A DNA stretch of 64,000 nucleotides from Polynucleobacter sp. VK25 (lineage in GTDB: Bacteria > Pseudomonadota > Gammaproteobacteria > Burkholderiales > Burkholderiaceae), in NCBI RefSeq assembly GCF_018687355.1, contig NZ_CP061288.1, positions 692,144-756,143 of the forward strand, read 5' to 3'. Below are positions 25,219 through 34,600 of the stretch, in pieces; within the stretch, counting starts at the first letter, position 1, and each line of letters opens with the position of its first letter. The notes beneath the pieces are model-generated. The model did no database searches, was not told the DNA's origin, and worked only from the letters and a program-made list of their open reading frames with translations. Both the position numbers and the translations under genes were made by a program.

Positions 25219-26352
25219 TTGAGCGCAGGTCTGTTGCGCAATTCGTTCAAGGGAGCAGCTTCGGCTGCTCCTTTTTTTCCGACATTGCTTGATCAGATGC
25301 CCAATGCCATCGTGGTATTTGAGGCTGACAACCAACAATTGGTGTACGTGAACCCGGCTGCTGAGTCAGCACTGGATTTATCGCGTAAATCACTTGAGGG
25401 TCAGTCTGTGCACAATTTGTTTGGCGATAACACTGCTTTAAATGACATGATTTCTGAGGTGAAGCTAGGGCACATACTCGCGCAACGCCAAGAAATGATG
25501 TTGCATTCTTTGCCAGGAAGCATCCATCAGGACTCTATTCCTGCGCACGTAGTTGTAGCAGCCCTAGAAGATCCCAATCTCATCATGATGGAGTGGTTTC
25601 CGATAGATCAACAACTGCGGAGTGAGCGCGATGAACGCGTGACACAGCAAGTTGAGGCAAATAAACAATTGATGCGTAATTTAGCGCATGAAATTAAAAA
25701 TCCATTGGGCGGCATTCGTGGAGCGGCCCAGTTATTAGAATTTGAATTACCTGATAAAGGCTTGCGTGAATATACCCAAGTCATTATTAAGGAATCTGAT
25801 CGTCTCCAAACTTTGGTAGATCGCCTTCTGGCGCCACATCGCAAGGCGCATGTGATGGAGTCCTTTAATGTGCATGAAGCCTTAGAGCGCGTGCGTAGCC
25901 TGGTCTTGGCAGAGTTTCCAAAAGGCCTGCGCATTATTCGTAACTACGACACGAGCCTTCCCGATGTATTGGGGGACCGCGAGCAGTTGATTCAGGCAAC
26001 CTTAAATATTGTTCATAACGCAGCACAAGCGCTCAGCGAAGAAATTAATAGCGGTGTTGCTCAGATTGAGTTGAAAACCCGTGTCGCGCGTTCAGTCACC
26101 ATTGCAAAGCATCGCTATAAGTTAGCCATGGATCTGCATGTGATTGATAACGGTCCTGGGATCCCAGAAGACATTATTGAGCGCATCTTCTTCCCATTAG
26201 TTTCGGGCAGGGATGGGGGTAGTGGGCTTGGCCTTACCCTGGCACAAACCTTTGTTCAGCAGCACCAGGGCTTTATTGCATGCAATAGTAGACCTGGACG
26301 TACCGATTTTCATATTCAAATTCCATACCGTAGGCAGGAGAAAGCATCATGA
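25219..26352 (+). CDS. ntrB: Nitrogen regulation sensor kinase NtrB (GlnL)
   Basis: A cytosolic histidine kinase/phosphatase that, under control of PII, sets the phosphorylation of NtrC. The 377-residue protein has a PAS domain (MPNAIVVFEADNQQLVYVN, residues 29-47), the H-box RNLAHEIKNPLGGIRGAAQL (His about 157) and the ATPase boxes HNAAQAL, DNGPGIPEDI and GGSGLGLTLAQ. The TTG start at 25219 has AAGGAGA upstream. A strong intrinsic terminator (25252-25278) overlaps codons 12-20, so the next in-frame Met at 25303, directly at the PAS domain, is an alternative start, though it has no clear Shine-Dalgarno. Overlaps ntrC by 4 bases. Confidence 0.93.
   Translation: MSAGLLRNSFKGAASAAPFFPTLLDQMPNAIVVFEADNQQLVYVNPAAESALDLSRKSLEGQSVHNLFGDNTALNDMISEVKLGHILAQRQEMMLHSLPGSIHQDSIPAHVVVAALEDPNLIMMEWFPIDQQLRSERDERVTQQVEANKQLMRNLAHEIKNPLGGIRGAAQLLEFELPDKGLREYTQVIIKESDRLQTLVDRLLAPHRKAHVMESFNVHEALERVRSLVLAEFPKGLRIIRNYDTSLPDVLGDREQLIQATLNIVHNAAQALSEEINSGVAQIELKTRVARSVTIAKHRYKLAMDLHVIDNGPGIPEDIIERIFFPLVSGRDGGSGLGLTLAQTFVQQHQGFIACNSRPGRTDFHIQIPYRRQEKAS
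25252..25278 (+). terminator. Strong intrinsic terminator inside the predicted 5' end of ntrB
   Basis: A perfect eight-pair stem GGAGCAGC/GCTGCTCC with a TTCG loop is followed by seven T. It lies 48 bases after the glnA stop, within the ntrB reading frame, and would end most glnA transcripts or be suppressed by ribosomes entering ntrB. Confidence 0.9.
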
Positions 26353-27800
26353 AACCAATTTGGATCGTTGACGATGATCAGTCCATTCGTTGGGTCTTAG
26401 AAAAAGCATTGGCACGCGAGAACATTCCGCATAAGAGCTTCTCTAATCCAAATGATGTACTGAATGCCTTGGAAAAAGAAGCTCCTCAGGTATTGATTTC
26501 GGATATTCGCATGCCACGTGGCAATGGATTAGATCTGTTGCAGCATGTGAAGGCGAGTCACCCGAATTTGCCAGTCATCATCATGACGGCTTACTCTGAT
26601 TTGGATTCTGCAGTTTCCTCCTTCCAAGGCGGAGCTTTTGAATACCTCACAAAACCTTTTGATGTAGAAAAGGCAATTGAGTTAATCCGTCGTGCGGTAG
26701 AGCAGGGTATTCGCAATGACTCTGGAGCGAAAGATCTCAGTGCTTGGAGACAAGATGCCACCGAGATTATTGGTCAAGCCCCAGCGATGCAGGAGATATT
26801 TCGTGCTATTGGACGCTTGGCGCAATCTAACGCCACAGTACTCATTACGGGTGAGTCTGGTACCGGCAAAGAGATGGTTGCTCATGCCTTGCATAAACAT
26901 AGCCCTTGCGCAAAAGGTCCATTTGTTTCCTTGAGCACCTCTGCTGTACCAAAGGATTTATTGGAGTCTGAGTTATTTGGTCATGAGCGCGGTGCCTTCC
27001 CAGGGGCTCAGACCTTGCGTCGTGGCCGCTTTGAGCAAGCCGACGGCGGTACGCTATTTTTAGGTGAAGTAGGCGATCTCCCATTTGATTTGCAGACTCG
27101 TTTACTTCGAGTTCTAACTGATGGTCATTTTTATCGCATTGGTGGACAAGACCCAATTAAGGCAAACGTACGCATCATTGCCTCGACCCATCAAAACCTA
27201 GATGCCAGAGTTGCTGCTGGCTTCTTCCGCGAAGATTTATTACATCGCTTAAATGTGATTCGTTTGCGTATGCCCTCATTGCGTGAGCGTAGTGAAGACA
27301 TTTCAATGTTAGCCAGACATTTCATGTTGAGCTGTGCAAAATCATTAGGTGTTGAACCTAAAAAATTATCTGATGAAGTCTTAAAGGAAATCAGTCTGAT
27401 GCCTTTCCCTGGGAATGTGCGTCAACTAGAGAACTTGTGTCACTGGTTAACCGTGATGACGTCTGCAAACGTGATTGGTGTGAGCGATCTTCCTGCTGAC
27501 ATCGTTACAGAGGCGAGTGAGCAACCCGTCATTATTCAGGGCGAGTCCTCACCCAGTAACCCTATTGCTCCAAAGGCTGCCACAGGTGACTGGGAGGGTG
27601 GCTTGGGACGTCTTGCTGTCAAGATGTTGCAAGATGGCGACAAAGAGGTTTTTGATGCCTTGACTGCTCGCTTTGAAAAAGCAGTTCTACAAGCTGCCTT
27701 AGAGGTAACTCGCGGCAGAAGGGTAGAGGCTGCACAACGCCTTGGTATTGGTCGCAATACGATTACTCGTAAGTTACAAGAATTGGGTATCGATGACTGA
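26349..27800 (+). CDS. ntrC: Nitrogen response regulator NtrC with degenerate AAA+ motifs
   Basis: The 483-residue protein has an intact receiver domain (phospho-acceptor Asp52 in SDIRMP), an AAA+ domain and a Fis-type HTH (GRRVEAAQRLGIGRNTITRKL). Walker A GESGTGKE (168-175) and the arginine-finger region HRLNVIRLRMPSLRER are intact. However, the sigma54-contact loop reads GAFPGA (215-220) instead of GAFTGA, and Walker B reads LFLGE with Gly239 in place of Asp. The conserved LNTxAxP is LSTSAVP. These changes suggest lost or altered ATP hydrolysis and sigma54 engagement. The ATG overlaps the ntrB stop (ATGA), so the two are coupled. It probably binds the dyads before glnA. Confidence 0.93.
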   Translation: MKPIWIVDDDQSIRWVLEKALARENIPHKSFSNPNDVLNALEKEAPQVLISDIRMPRGNGLDLLQHVKASHPNLPVIIMTAYSDLDSAVSSFQGGAFEYLTKPFDVEKAIELIRRAVEQGIRNDSGAKDLSAWRQDATEIIGQAPAMQEIFRAIGRLAQSNATVLITGESGTGKEMVAHALHKHSPCAKGPFVSLSTSAVPKDLLESELFGHERGAFPGAQTLRRGRFEQADGGTLFLGEVGDLPFDLQTRLLRVLTDGHFYRIGGQDPIKANVRIIASTHQNLDARVAAGFFREDLLHRLNVIRLRMPSLRERSEDISMLARHFMLSCAKSLGVEPKKLSDEVLKEISLMPFPGNVRQLENLCHWLTVMTSANVIGVSDLPADIVTEASEQPVIIQGESSPSNPIAPKAATGDWEGGLGRLAVKMLQDGDKEVFDALTARFEKAVLQAALEVTRGRRVEAAQRLGIGRNTITRKLQELGIDD

Positions 27801-28641
27801 TTCAGTAAGAATAGCTGCGTGGAATGTGAACTCTTTGAAAGTTCGCCTTCCACAAGTCTTACGTTGGCTTCAAGACCAGGAAAAGAAGCAGCAGCCAATT
27901 GATGCGCTTTGCTTGCAAGAGCTAAAACTCACTGATGATAAGTACCCCCATAAAGAATTAGAGGACGCGGGTTACCTGAGTCTAGCTGCTGGGCAAAAGA
28001 CCTACAACGGCGTTGCGATCATTCTGCGTAAGGCAGCACTTGCACCAATTGCATCTGATATTGAAACAGCATTCCTTAAGCCCATTAGAAATATTCCAAG
28101 CAACCAGGATGAGCAGCAACGCATTCTGGCTGCAACGGTTTGTTTTGCTGGCACGCAACCGATGAGGTTGGTATCAGCGTATTTTCCGAATGGACAGTCA
28201 CCTGATAGCGATAAATTTGTGTATAAGCTCGGTTGGCTGAAAGCGCTCAATGCTTGGCTCGATGATGAGCTCAAGCAAAACTCCCGCCTTGCACTCTTGG
28301 GTGACTTTAATATCGCCCCAGCTGATGAAGATGTGCATGACCCTAAAGCGTGGGAGGGTCAGAACCTAGTATCCCCGCCTGAGCGAGAAGCATTTCAGGG
28401 GCTCATTAAGCTAGGGCTACATGATTCATTCAGAATGTTTGAGCAGGCGCCTAAAACCTTTAGTTGGTGGGACTACCGCATGATGGGTTTCAGAAGAAAT
28501 GCCGGAATGCGTATTGACCATATCTTACTAAGCGAGGCACTTCAAGGAAAATGCAGCGCTAGTACAGTCGATAAAGAGCCTAGGACCTGGGAGCAGCCTT
28601 CAGACCATGCCCCTGTAATTGCGGTAATTAAGAAGGTTTAG
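27793..28641 (+). CDS. xth: Exodeoxyribonuclease III (AP endonuclease)
   Basis: This is a Mg-dependent DNA repair enzyme with AP endonuclease and 3'-5' exonuclease activity. The protein has 282 residues from the ATG at 27793 (MTDSVRIAAWNVNSL); an upstream GTG-type start at 27742 would lie inside ntrC. Family motifs are AAWNVNSLKVRL, CLQELKL (metal-binding Glu), LLGDFNIAPADEDVHDP, RIDHIL and the C-terminal PSDHAPV with the catalytic Asp-His. The start overlaps the ntrC stop by 8 bases, so translation may be coupled. No terminator separates them. Confidence 0.95.
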   Translation: MTDSVRIAAWNVNSLKVRLPQVLRWLQDQEKKQQPIDALCLQELKLTDDKYPHKELEDAGYLSLAAGQKTYNGVAIILRKAALAPIASDIETAFLKPIRNIPSNQDEQQRILAATVCFAGTQPMRLVSAYFPNGQSPDSDKFVYKLGWLKALNAWLDDELKQNSRLALLGDFNIAPADEDVHDPKAWEGQNLVSPPEREAFQGLIKLGLHDSFRMFEQAPKTFSWWDYRMMGFRRNAGMRIDHILLSEALQGKCSASTVDKEPRTWEQPSDHAPVIAVIKKV

Positions 28642-28685
28642 TAGGCTGGGCTGGGGTCATATTGGCTTATTATTGACAGAAATAG

Positions 28686-28698
28686 CACCATTTTGGTG
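28686..28698. promoter_or_regulatory. Inverted repeat in front of the RND efflux operon
   Basis: CACCATTTTGGTG (CACCA-TTT-TGGTG) lies 33-45 bases before the start of the outer-membrane component gene and just after TTGACA (28674-28679), a good -35 candidate. It may be the operator of a repressor encoded elsewhere, since no regulator gene is adjacent. Confidence 0.4.
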
Positions 28699-28730
28699 GA
28701 CTGAATAGCTTTAAAAAATTGACCTCCTGA

Positions 28731-30407
28731 ATGCCATTACCCAGAAACGCGCTCTCCTATGTATTAGTCGCTACCAGCACTTTGATGCTGGCTGGCTGCA
28801 TGATGGTTGGGCCAGATTACGCTAGACCACCGGTTAAGGCTGCGGACCAATTTAAATCATCTGCTCAAACTGAATTTACAGAATCTTTAGGTGAAAACTC
28901 AAACAAGATTCTGGACCCGGTGGAGTGGTGGCAAAGCTTTAATGATCCGACACTCAATGCCTTGCTAAAACAAGCAACAGCTCAAAACTTAACTTTGCAG
29001 CAAACTGCTCTTCGGATATATCAATTGCAGGCCCAGCTTGGCGTGAGTGATGCCACATTATTGCCATCTGCTGCTTTAAGTGCTTCATATTCCAATGCCC
29101 GCAATAGCGCAATTCAAGAGGCAATTAATGATTCCAATAACTTGGTCTCAAAAAATGCTTTAGTGCAGGTGAGTTGGGAGTTAGATTTTTGGGGCAAGAA
29201 TCGCCGTGGAATTCAGAGTTCATTGAGCTCGTATTTATCTGGAGTTGCTGCCTTCTACTCGGCGGATGTTTCATTAACTGCAGACGTAGCCAATACCTAC
29301 ATCAATATTCGCAACTACGAAGAATTGATTGAGGTTGCCAAAACCAATTTAGCCTTACAAAAAGAAAGCTTACGTATTGCTGGCGCCCGCTTCAAATATG
29401 GCGCTACCTCAATGCTGGACTTAAGTCAGGCACAGGCACAGTATGAGCAGACTAAGGCCCAGATTCCGGGTTTGATCGCTAATTTAAGAAAAAATCAGCA
29501 TGCCATGAGCATTTTATTGGGCGAGCCTCCTGAGTATTATGAAAAGACTTATGGCAATACCAAGGGCACACTCAAGCCACCTACTGCTCTAGGCATTGGT
29601 ATGCCAAGAGACTTACTGCGTCGTCGTCCGGATGTTCTGCAGGCTGAGTTTGATGCCGCCTCTAAATCTGCCTTAATTGGCGTAAGCAAAGCACAACTGT
29701 TCCCAACATTTACCTTGGGTGGCGTCTTTGGTTATGCCACCTCCAATTACGGAACGTTATCGACTGCTAATTTATTTAGTTGGGGTAATAACTCTTCTGG
29801 ATTCAATGCTGGAATATCTTTACCGCTGTTTTATCGGGGTGCGATTGTGGATCAAGTTCGAGTGCAGGATGCCATCTTCCAGCAGAGCCTGTTGGCTTAT
29901 CAGAACCAAGTCTTAAATGCTCAGAAGGAAGTTGAGGATTCACTCATCACCATCTCAACCACTAAAAGCTCAAAAGAAGATTTAAGTCGCGGTGTGATTG
30001 CAGCACAAAGTGCTGCAGATTTAGCGCTTGAGCGTTACAAGGCGGGGCAGAATGATTACACCACTGTGATTACTGCACAACAGTCACTATTAAGTATTCA
30101 AAACGCCTTAGTTCAGACTTCATCCAATGAACTTATTGGCTATGTTGGCGCTTTTAAAGCGCTGGGTGGCGGTTGGACTGCAGATATGAGTCCACCTAAG
30201 CTGCCAAACCAGATGATTGCTGATATGACAGACCGAACAGATTGGGGTTCTGTCCTCACAAGGGCGGGTGATCCGCTAACAGTTAAGGTCAGTAAGTTTC
30301 TGGTAGATGCTCCAGACCCATCAAAGCCTACACAAGCTCTGCCGCCAACTAAATTAGATGCACCTAATACAACTATTCCGCCGACCCAGGGAAGTGCTGC
30401 GCCATGA
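28731..30407 (+). CDS. RND efflux outer-membrane lipoprotein (NodT family)
   Basis: The 558-residue TolC-like outer-membrane channel is of the NodT/OprM lipoprotein group. A lipoprotein signal peptide ends in the lipobox LAGC (residues 20-23, Cys23 acylated), followed by MVGPDYARPPV as in OprM. Two repeated outer-membrane efflux domains follow, with RRRPDVLQAEFD (about residue 300), the typical signature of the second repeat. The C-terminal tail (about 50 residues, Pro/Thr-rich) is longer than usual. It is the first gene of a three-gene efflux operon and overlaps the adaptor gene by 4 bases. No Shine-Dalgarno is visible, and the leader reads CCTCC instead. Confidence 0.93.
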   Translation: MPLPRNALSYVLVATSTLMLAGCMMVGPDYARPPVKAADQFKSSAQTEFTESLGENSNKILDPVEWWQSFNDPTLNALLKQATAQNLTLQQTALRIYQLQAQLGVSDATLLPSAALSASYSNARNSAIQEAINDSNNLVSKNALVQVSWELDFWGKNRRGIQSSLSSYLSGVAAFYSADVSLTADVANTYINIRNYEELIEVAKTNLALQKESLRIAGARFKYGATSMLDLSQAQAQYEQTKAQIPGLIANLRKNQHAMSILLGEPPEYYEKTYGNTKGTLKPPTALGIGMPRDLLRRRPDVLQAEFDAASKSALIGVSKAQLFPTFTLGGVFGYATSNYGTLSTANLFSWGNNSSGFNAGISLPLFYRGAIVDQVRVQDAIFQQSLLAYQNQVLNAQKEVEDSLITISTTKSSKEDLSRGVIAAQSAADLALERYKAGQNDYTTVITAQQSLLSIQNALVQTSSNELIGYVGAFKALGGGWTADMSPPKLPNQMIADMTDRTDWGSVLTRAGDPLTVKVSKFLVDAPDPSKPTQALPPTKLDAPNTTIPPTQGSAAP

Positions 30408-31657
30408 AAGATCTATTAATAAAAGCCAAACTTTTGCTGATGCCTGTATGGGGTCGCTTCTTGACCTTATGGAGATCACTTATCGCTAAATGGAATGCGC
30501 TTCTAGAGAAGTTGAGCACAGTTGAAATTCCTATGCTTAAGAAGAAGCTATCACCACGCACGATTGGCATATCTTTGTTGGTTATAGTCGCCTTAATTGC
30601 GCTGATTTGTTTGAAGTCTTGTGGAAAGACGGTTAAGCAGAGTCCCATACCAGTGACAACTGCCCAGCCACTGTCTCAAGAGATTCGTAGTTTTGCTACA
30701 TTTGATGGCTTGGTAGAACCATTTCTCACGGTAAACCTGGATGCACGGGTTAAAGGTTATCTCACCAAGATTGGATTTGCAGATGGAGCCATGGTGAAGA
30801 AGGGCGATCTTCTGTTTGTGATTGAGCAGGAGCCCTATATTCAAGAGGTGAAGTTAAAGCAAGCGATCTATACCGAAGCGAAGCTTGAGTATGGTCGTCA
30901 GAAATCTTTGCTCAAAGAAAATGCAACTTCTCAGGCGGCAGTTGATAAAGCCTTATCTCAGTACCAACAAGCTGAGGCTAACTTAACTCTCGCTAAGATT
31001 AATTTAGGCTATACCGAAATCAAAGCGCCTTTTGATGGCCTCATGGGAAGGCACCTATTGGATGTCGGCACCTATTTAGACAGCACTACAAAAGGGGTTC
31101 AGCTTTCCACTATTCAGCAGATTTCACCAATTTATGTGTACTTCTCCATTAACGAGAGAGATTACTTAAAGTTTCAAAAGAGCCAAGATCCAAATGCAGA
31201 GCGCAAGTCTGAAGTCAATACCTTGCCTATCTATGCAGGTCTTCAAGGGGAGGTTGGATATCCATTTGAAGGCATCTTGGATTACGCAGCTAATTTAATT
31301 TCCACAGAGACTGGCTCCTTGCAATTACGGGCAATCTTTAAGAACGAGAAGTACGAGTTAATCCCTGGTTTATATGCTCGTGTCATGGCTCAGTATGGTG
31401 CTCCGAGACAGGCTTTGTTGTTGCCGAAGACCGCCGTAATGACCGATCAAGTGGGTGACTACGTCTTTGTCTTGGATGAGGCGCTGCGCGCACAACGTCA
31501 AGATATTGCTTTGGGGCAGCGCTTCGAGAAATATGTCGAGATCAGCAAAGGTTTGACCGCCGCCAGTAAGGTCGTCATTAATGGATTTATCAATCTCAGT
31601 ATTAATCAGATCGCCAAACCAACAGAGGTCACGCTTGAGGCAATGCCAGCCCGATAA
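30404..31657 (+). CDS. RND efflux periplasmic adaptor (membrane fusion protein)
   Basis: The 417-residue HlyD/AcrA-type adaptor links the inner-membrane pump to the outer-membrane channel. After a long N-terminal segment (about 55 residues) comes one membrane anchor (ISLLVIVALIALICL, about 58-72). Then follow the barrel-sandwich/lipoyl half-motif (VKGYLTKIGFADGAMVKKGD), an alpha-hairpin, the second half (LGYTEIKAPFDGLMG) and the beta-barrel domains. The cytoplasmic N-terminal extension is longer than in AcrA; internal Met codons at 13 and 44 are alternative starts. ATGA overlap with the preceding gene and a 2-base gap to the pump gene indicate one operon. Confidence 0.92.
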   Translation: MKDLLIKAKLLLMPVWGRFLTLWRSLIAKWNALLEKLSTVEIPMLKKKLSPRTIGISLLVIVALIALICLKSCGKTVKQSPIPVTTAQPLSQEIRSFATFDGLVEPFLTVNLDARVKGYLTKIGFADGAMVKKGDLLFVIEQEPYIQEVKLKQAIYTEAKLEYGRQKSLLKENATSQAAVDKALSQYQQAEANLTLAKINLGYTEIKAPFDGLMGRHLLDVGTYLDSTTKGVQLSTIQQISPIYVYFSINERDYLKFQKSQDPNAERKSEVNTLPIYAGLQGEVGYPFEGILDYAANLISTETGSLQLRAIFKNEKYELIPGLYARVMAQYGAPRQALLLPKTAVMTDQVGDYVFVLDEALRAQRQDIALGQRFEKYVEISKGLTAASKVVINGFINLSINQIAKPTEVTLEAMPAR

Positions 31658-31659
31658 TC

Positions 31660-34600
31660 ATGCTCTCTAAATTTTTTATCGAACGGCCGGTACTGGCCAA
31701 TGTGATTGCACTGATCATGCTATTGGTTGGGGCAGTATCCATTAATGGATTGCCGATTGCTCAGTACCCCAATATTGTTCCGCCGACCATTCAGGTTACC
31801 GCTAGATATCCTGGAGCAAGCGCCACCCTTGTGCAGCAATTGGTGGCTAGCAATATTGAAACTCAGGTCAATGGTGTGGATGGGATGCTCTATATGGAGT
31901 CTGCATCCACTAATGACGGAAACTACACCTTAACCGTTACCTTTAAGGTCGGAACGGATCCTAATTTAGCTCAGGTTAACGTACAAAACCGTGTAGCTAT
32001 TGCACTTCCTTCTTTGCCACAGGCAGTTCAGAAGCAGGGCGTCACAACGAAAACACAATCAACTGCCATTCTGCAGTTCGTTACCCTCACTTCATCCAAT
32101 CCAGAGCATGACGGTTTATTTTTAAGTAACTTAGCAAACCTAAAGTTGCAACAGCGCTTAGCGCGTTTGCCAGGCGTCGCTGCTGCCAATGTCTTTGGTG
32201 TGGGTAACTACAGTATGCGAGTTTGGCTTGATCCTGCCCAGCTCAAGATGCGCAATCTGACGCCAAACGATGTCATTGCCGTTATCAATAAGCAAAACGT
32301 CTTACTCACAGCAGGTCAAATTGGTGCTCCACCAACACCAATGGGTCAGGATTTTCAGTTAACACTGAATGTCACGAGTGCCATGACAACCCCTGAGCAG
32401 TTTGGCAGAATTGTTGTCAAATCTGGTGGCAAGGCTGAAATAACCTATTTGCGGGATATTGCCAGAATTGAAATGGGCAGCCAGAATTACAGTCAATTCT
32501 TCAAGATTGATGAAAAGCCAGCGGGCGGTATTGCTATCTATCAAATGCCTGGCGCAAATGCAATTGCAACCGCACAAGCAGTCCAAGATGAAATGAAGAG
32601 TATCGCCAAGACACTTCCAAAAGAAGTTACTTGGGCAATTCCATTTGATACCACGATGTTTGTGAAGGCCTCGATTCATGAGGTATATAAAACGCTCTAC
32701 GAGGCAGGCATCTTAGTGCTGCTTGTAATCATGATCTTCTTGCAGAACTGGCGTGCAACGCTGGTTCCTGCCACAACCGTCCCTGTCACCATTATTGGCG
32801 CATTTGCTTGTATGGCTGCGCTTGGCTTCTCCATCAACTTGCTCACCTTGTTTGCGATCGTCTTGTGTATTGGCATTGTGGTGGATGATGCGATTGTGGT
32901 CGTTGAGGCGGTATCTAAGAAGGTAGAAGAGGGCGAAGATCCGAAGCAAGGTGCGATTGATGCTATGACTGCTTTGATGGGCCCGATCATCGGTATTACT
33001 CTGGTGTTGATGGCAGTGTTCATCCCTGCTTCATTTATTGCGGGTATTACGGGGCAGATGTATCGACAGTTTGCGCTGGTGATTGCAGCCACTGCTTTAA
33101 TTAGCGGAATTAATGCGATCACTTTAAAGCCAACTCAGTCAGCGCAGTATTTAAAACCCGTTGACCCTAATGCGGTTAAAAATAAGCTCTATCAAAAATT
33201 TGATTTGTATTTCAATCGCTTGGCAACTTGGTATGAGCACAAGATTGAAGGCTTGATGAAGAATCGAGCGAAGGCATCTATGGTGGGTATTGGAATTATT
33301 GCTGCCTCTCTCATTGGTTTGATGTTTGTACCAACAGGCTTTATTCCAAACGAGGATCAGGGCTATTTGGTGGTTTCAACTACCTTGCCAGATGCGGCAT
33401 CTTTACAGCGCACTGAAGAGGGAATGAAAAAAGCAGTTGAAGTAATTAAGAAGGTGCCTGGTGTTGACACGGTTGTGGTGATCGGCGGCATCAACTTACT
33501 GAACAATAGTAGCTCTCAGTCGAATAGCGGCGGCCTATACGTCATTATGAAAAAATGGGAAGAGCGTGGCAAAGGCGAGGGCCTGCGTGATATCTACAAC
33601 AATATGAATGAAGGGCTTAAGCAGGTTCAAGAGCTTAAGTCTTTTGTACTCTTGCCACCTGCTATTCCTGGCTTGGGTCTATCTGGCGGGTTTGAGTTGA
33701 GATTAATGCTAACTGACGGCAGCAATAATTTTGCCAAGTTAGACGCAGCCACTAAGGCTTTTATCGCGGAAGCTAAAAAACATCCAGAGATCATGATGAT
33801 CTTTACGCCATTCCAAAATAACGTGCCACAACTGCAGCTCAGCTTTAATGTGGGCAGAGCAGAAACATTTGGTGTTGATATTGGGGATGCTTATGATGTA
33901 TTGCAATCCTATCTGGGATCCTCTTACGTCAATCAATTCTTCAAATACGGTCAAACCTACCAAGTGTATGTGCAGGCCGACGGTAAATATCGCAATGCTA
34001 TTGAGCAGATCAACCGTCTCTATGTAAAAAATAAGAGCGGCAATATGGTGCCGCTGGGATCCTTTATTGACGTTAAAGACACCACTGGGCCCGCCTTTGC
34101 ATCACAGTTCCAGCTTTATCCGTCTGCTGCAGTTCTGGGTGCAGCCAATGATGGTTATAGCTCTGGGCAGGCGATGAAGGCCCTGGATCAAGTAGCTAAA
34201 ACTTTGCCTGATGGCGTCACCTATCAATGGGCAGGCATGTCATATCAAGAAAATTTGGTGGGCAATACCGTGATTCTGATCTTTGCACTATCCATCTTGT
34301 TGGTATATCTGGTTCTTGCAGCACAGTATGAAACTTGGATAGCACCACTAGCCGTTTTAACTGCAGTTCCGCTTTCTTTATCGGGAACGGTATTGGCTTT
34401 GTTGCTCACCGGTCTACCAAACAATATTTATGTACAGATTGGCTTGGTATTGATGATTGCACTTTCTTGTAAAAACTCAATCTTGATTGTTGAGGTTGCT
34501 ATTGAGTGCAGACATAAAGGGATGAGTTTTGTGGATGCAGCCTTAGAGGCATCCAGAGAACGCTTTAGGCCAATCGTGATGACATCGATTGCGTTTATTT

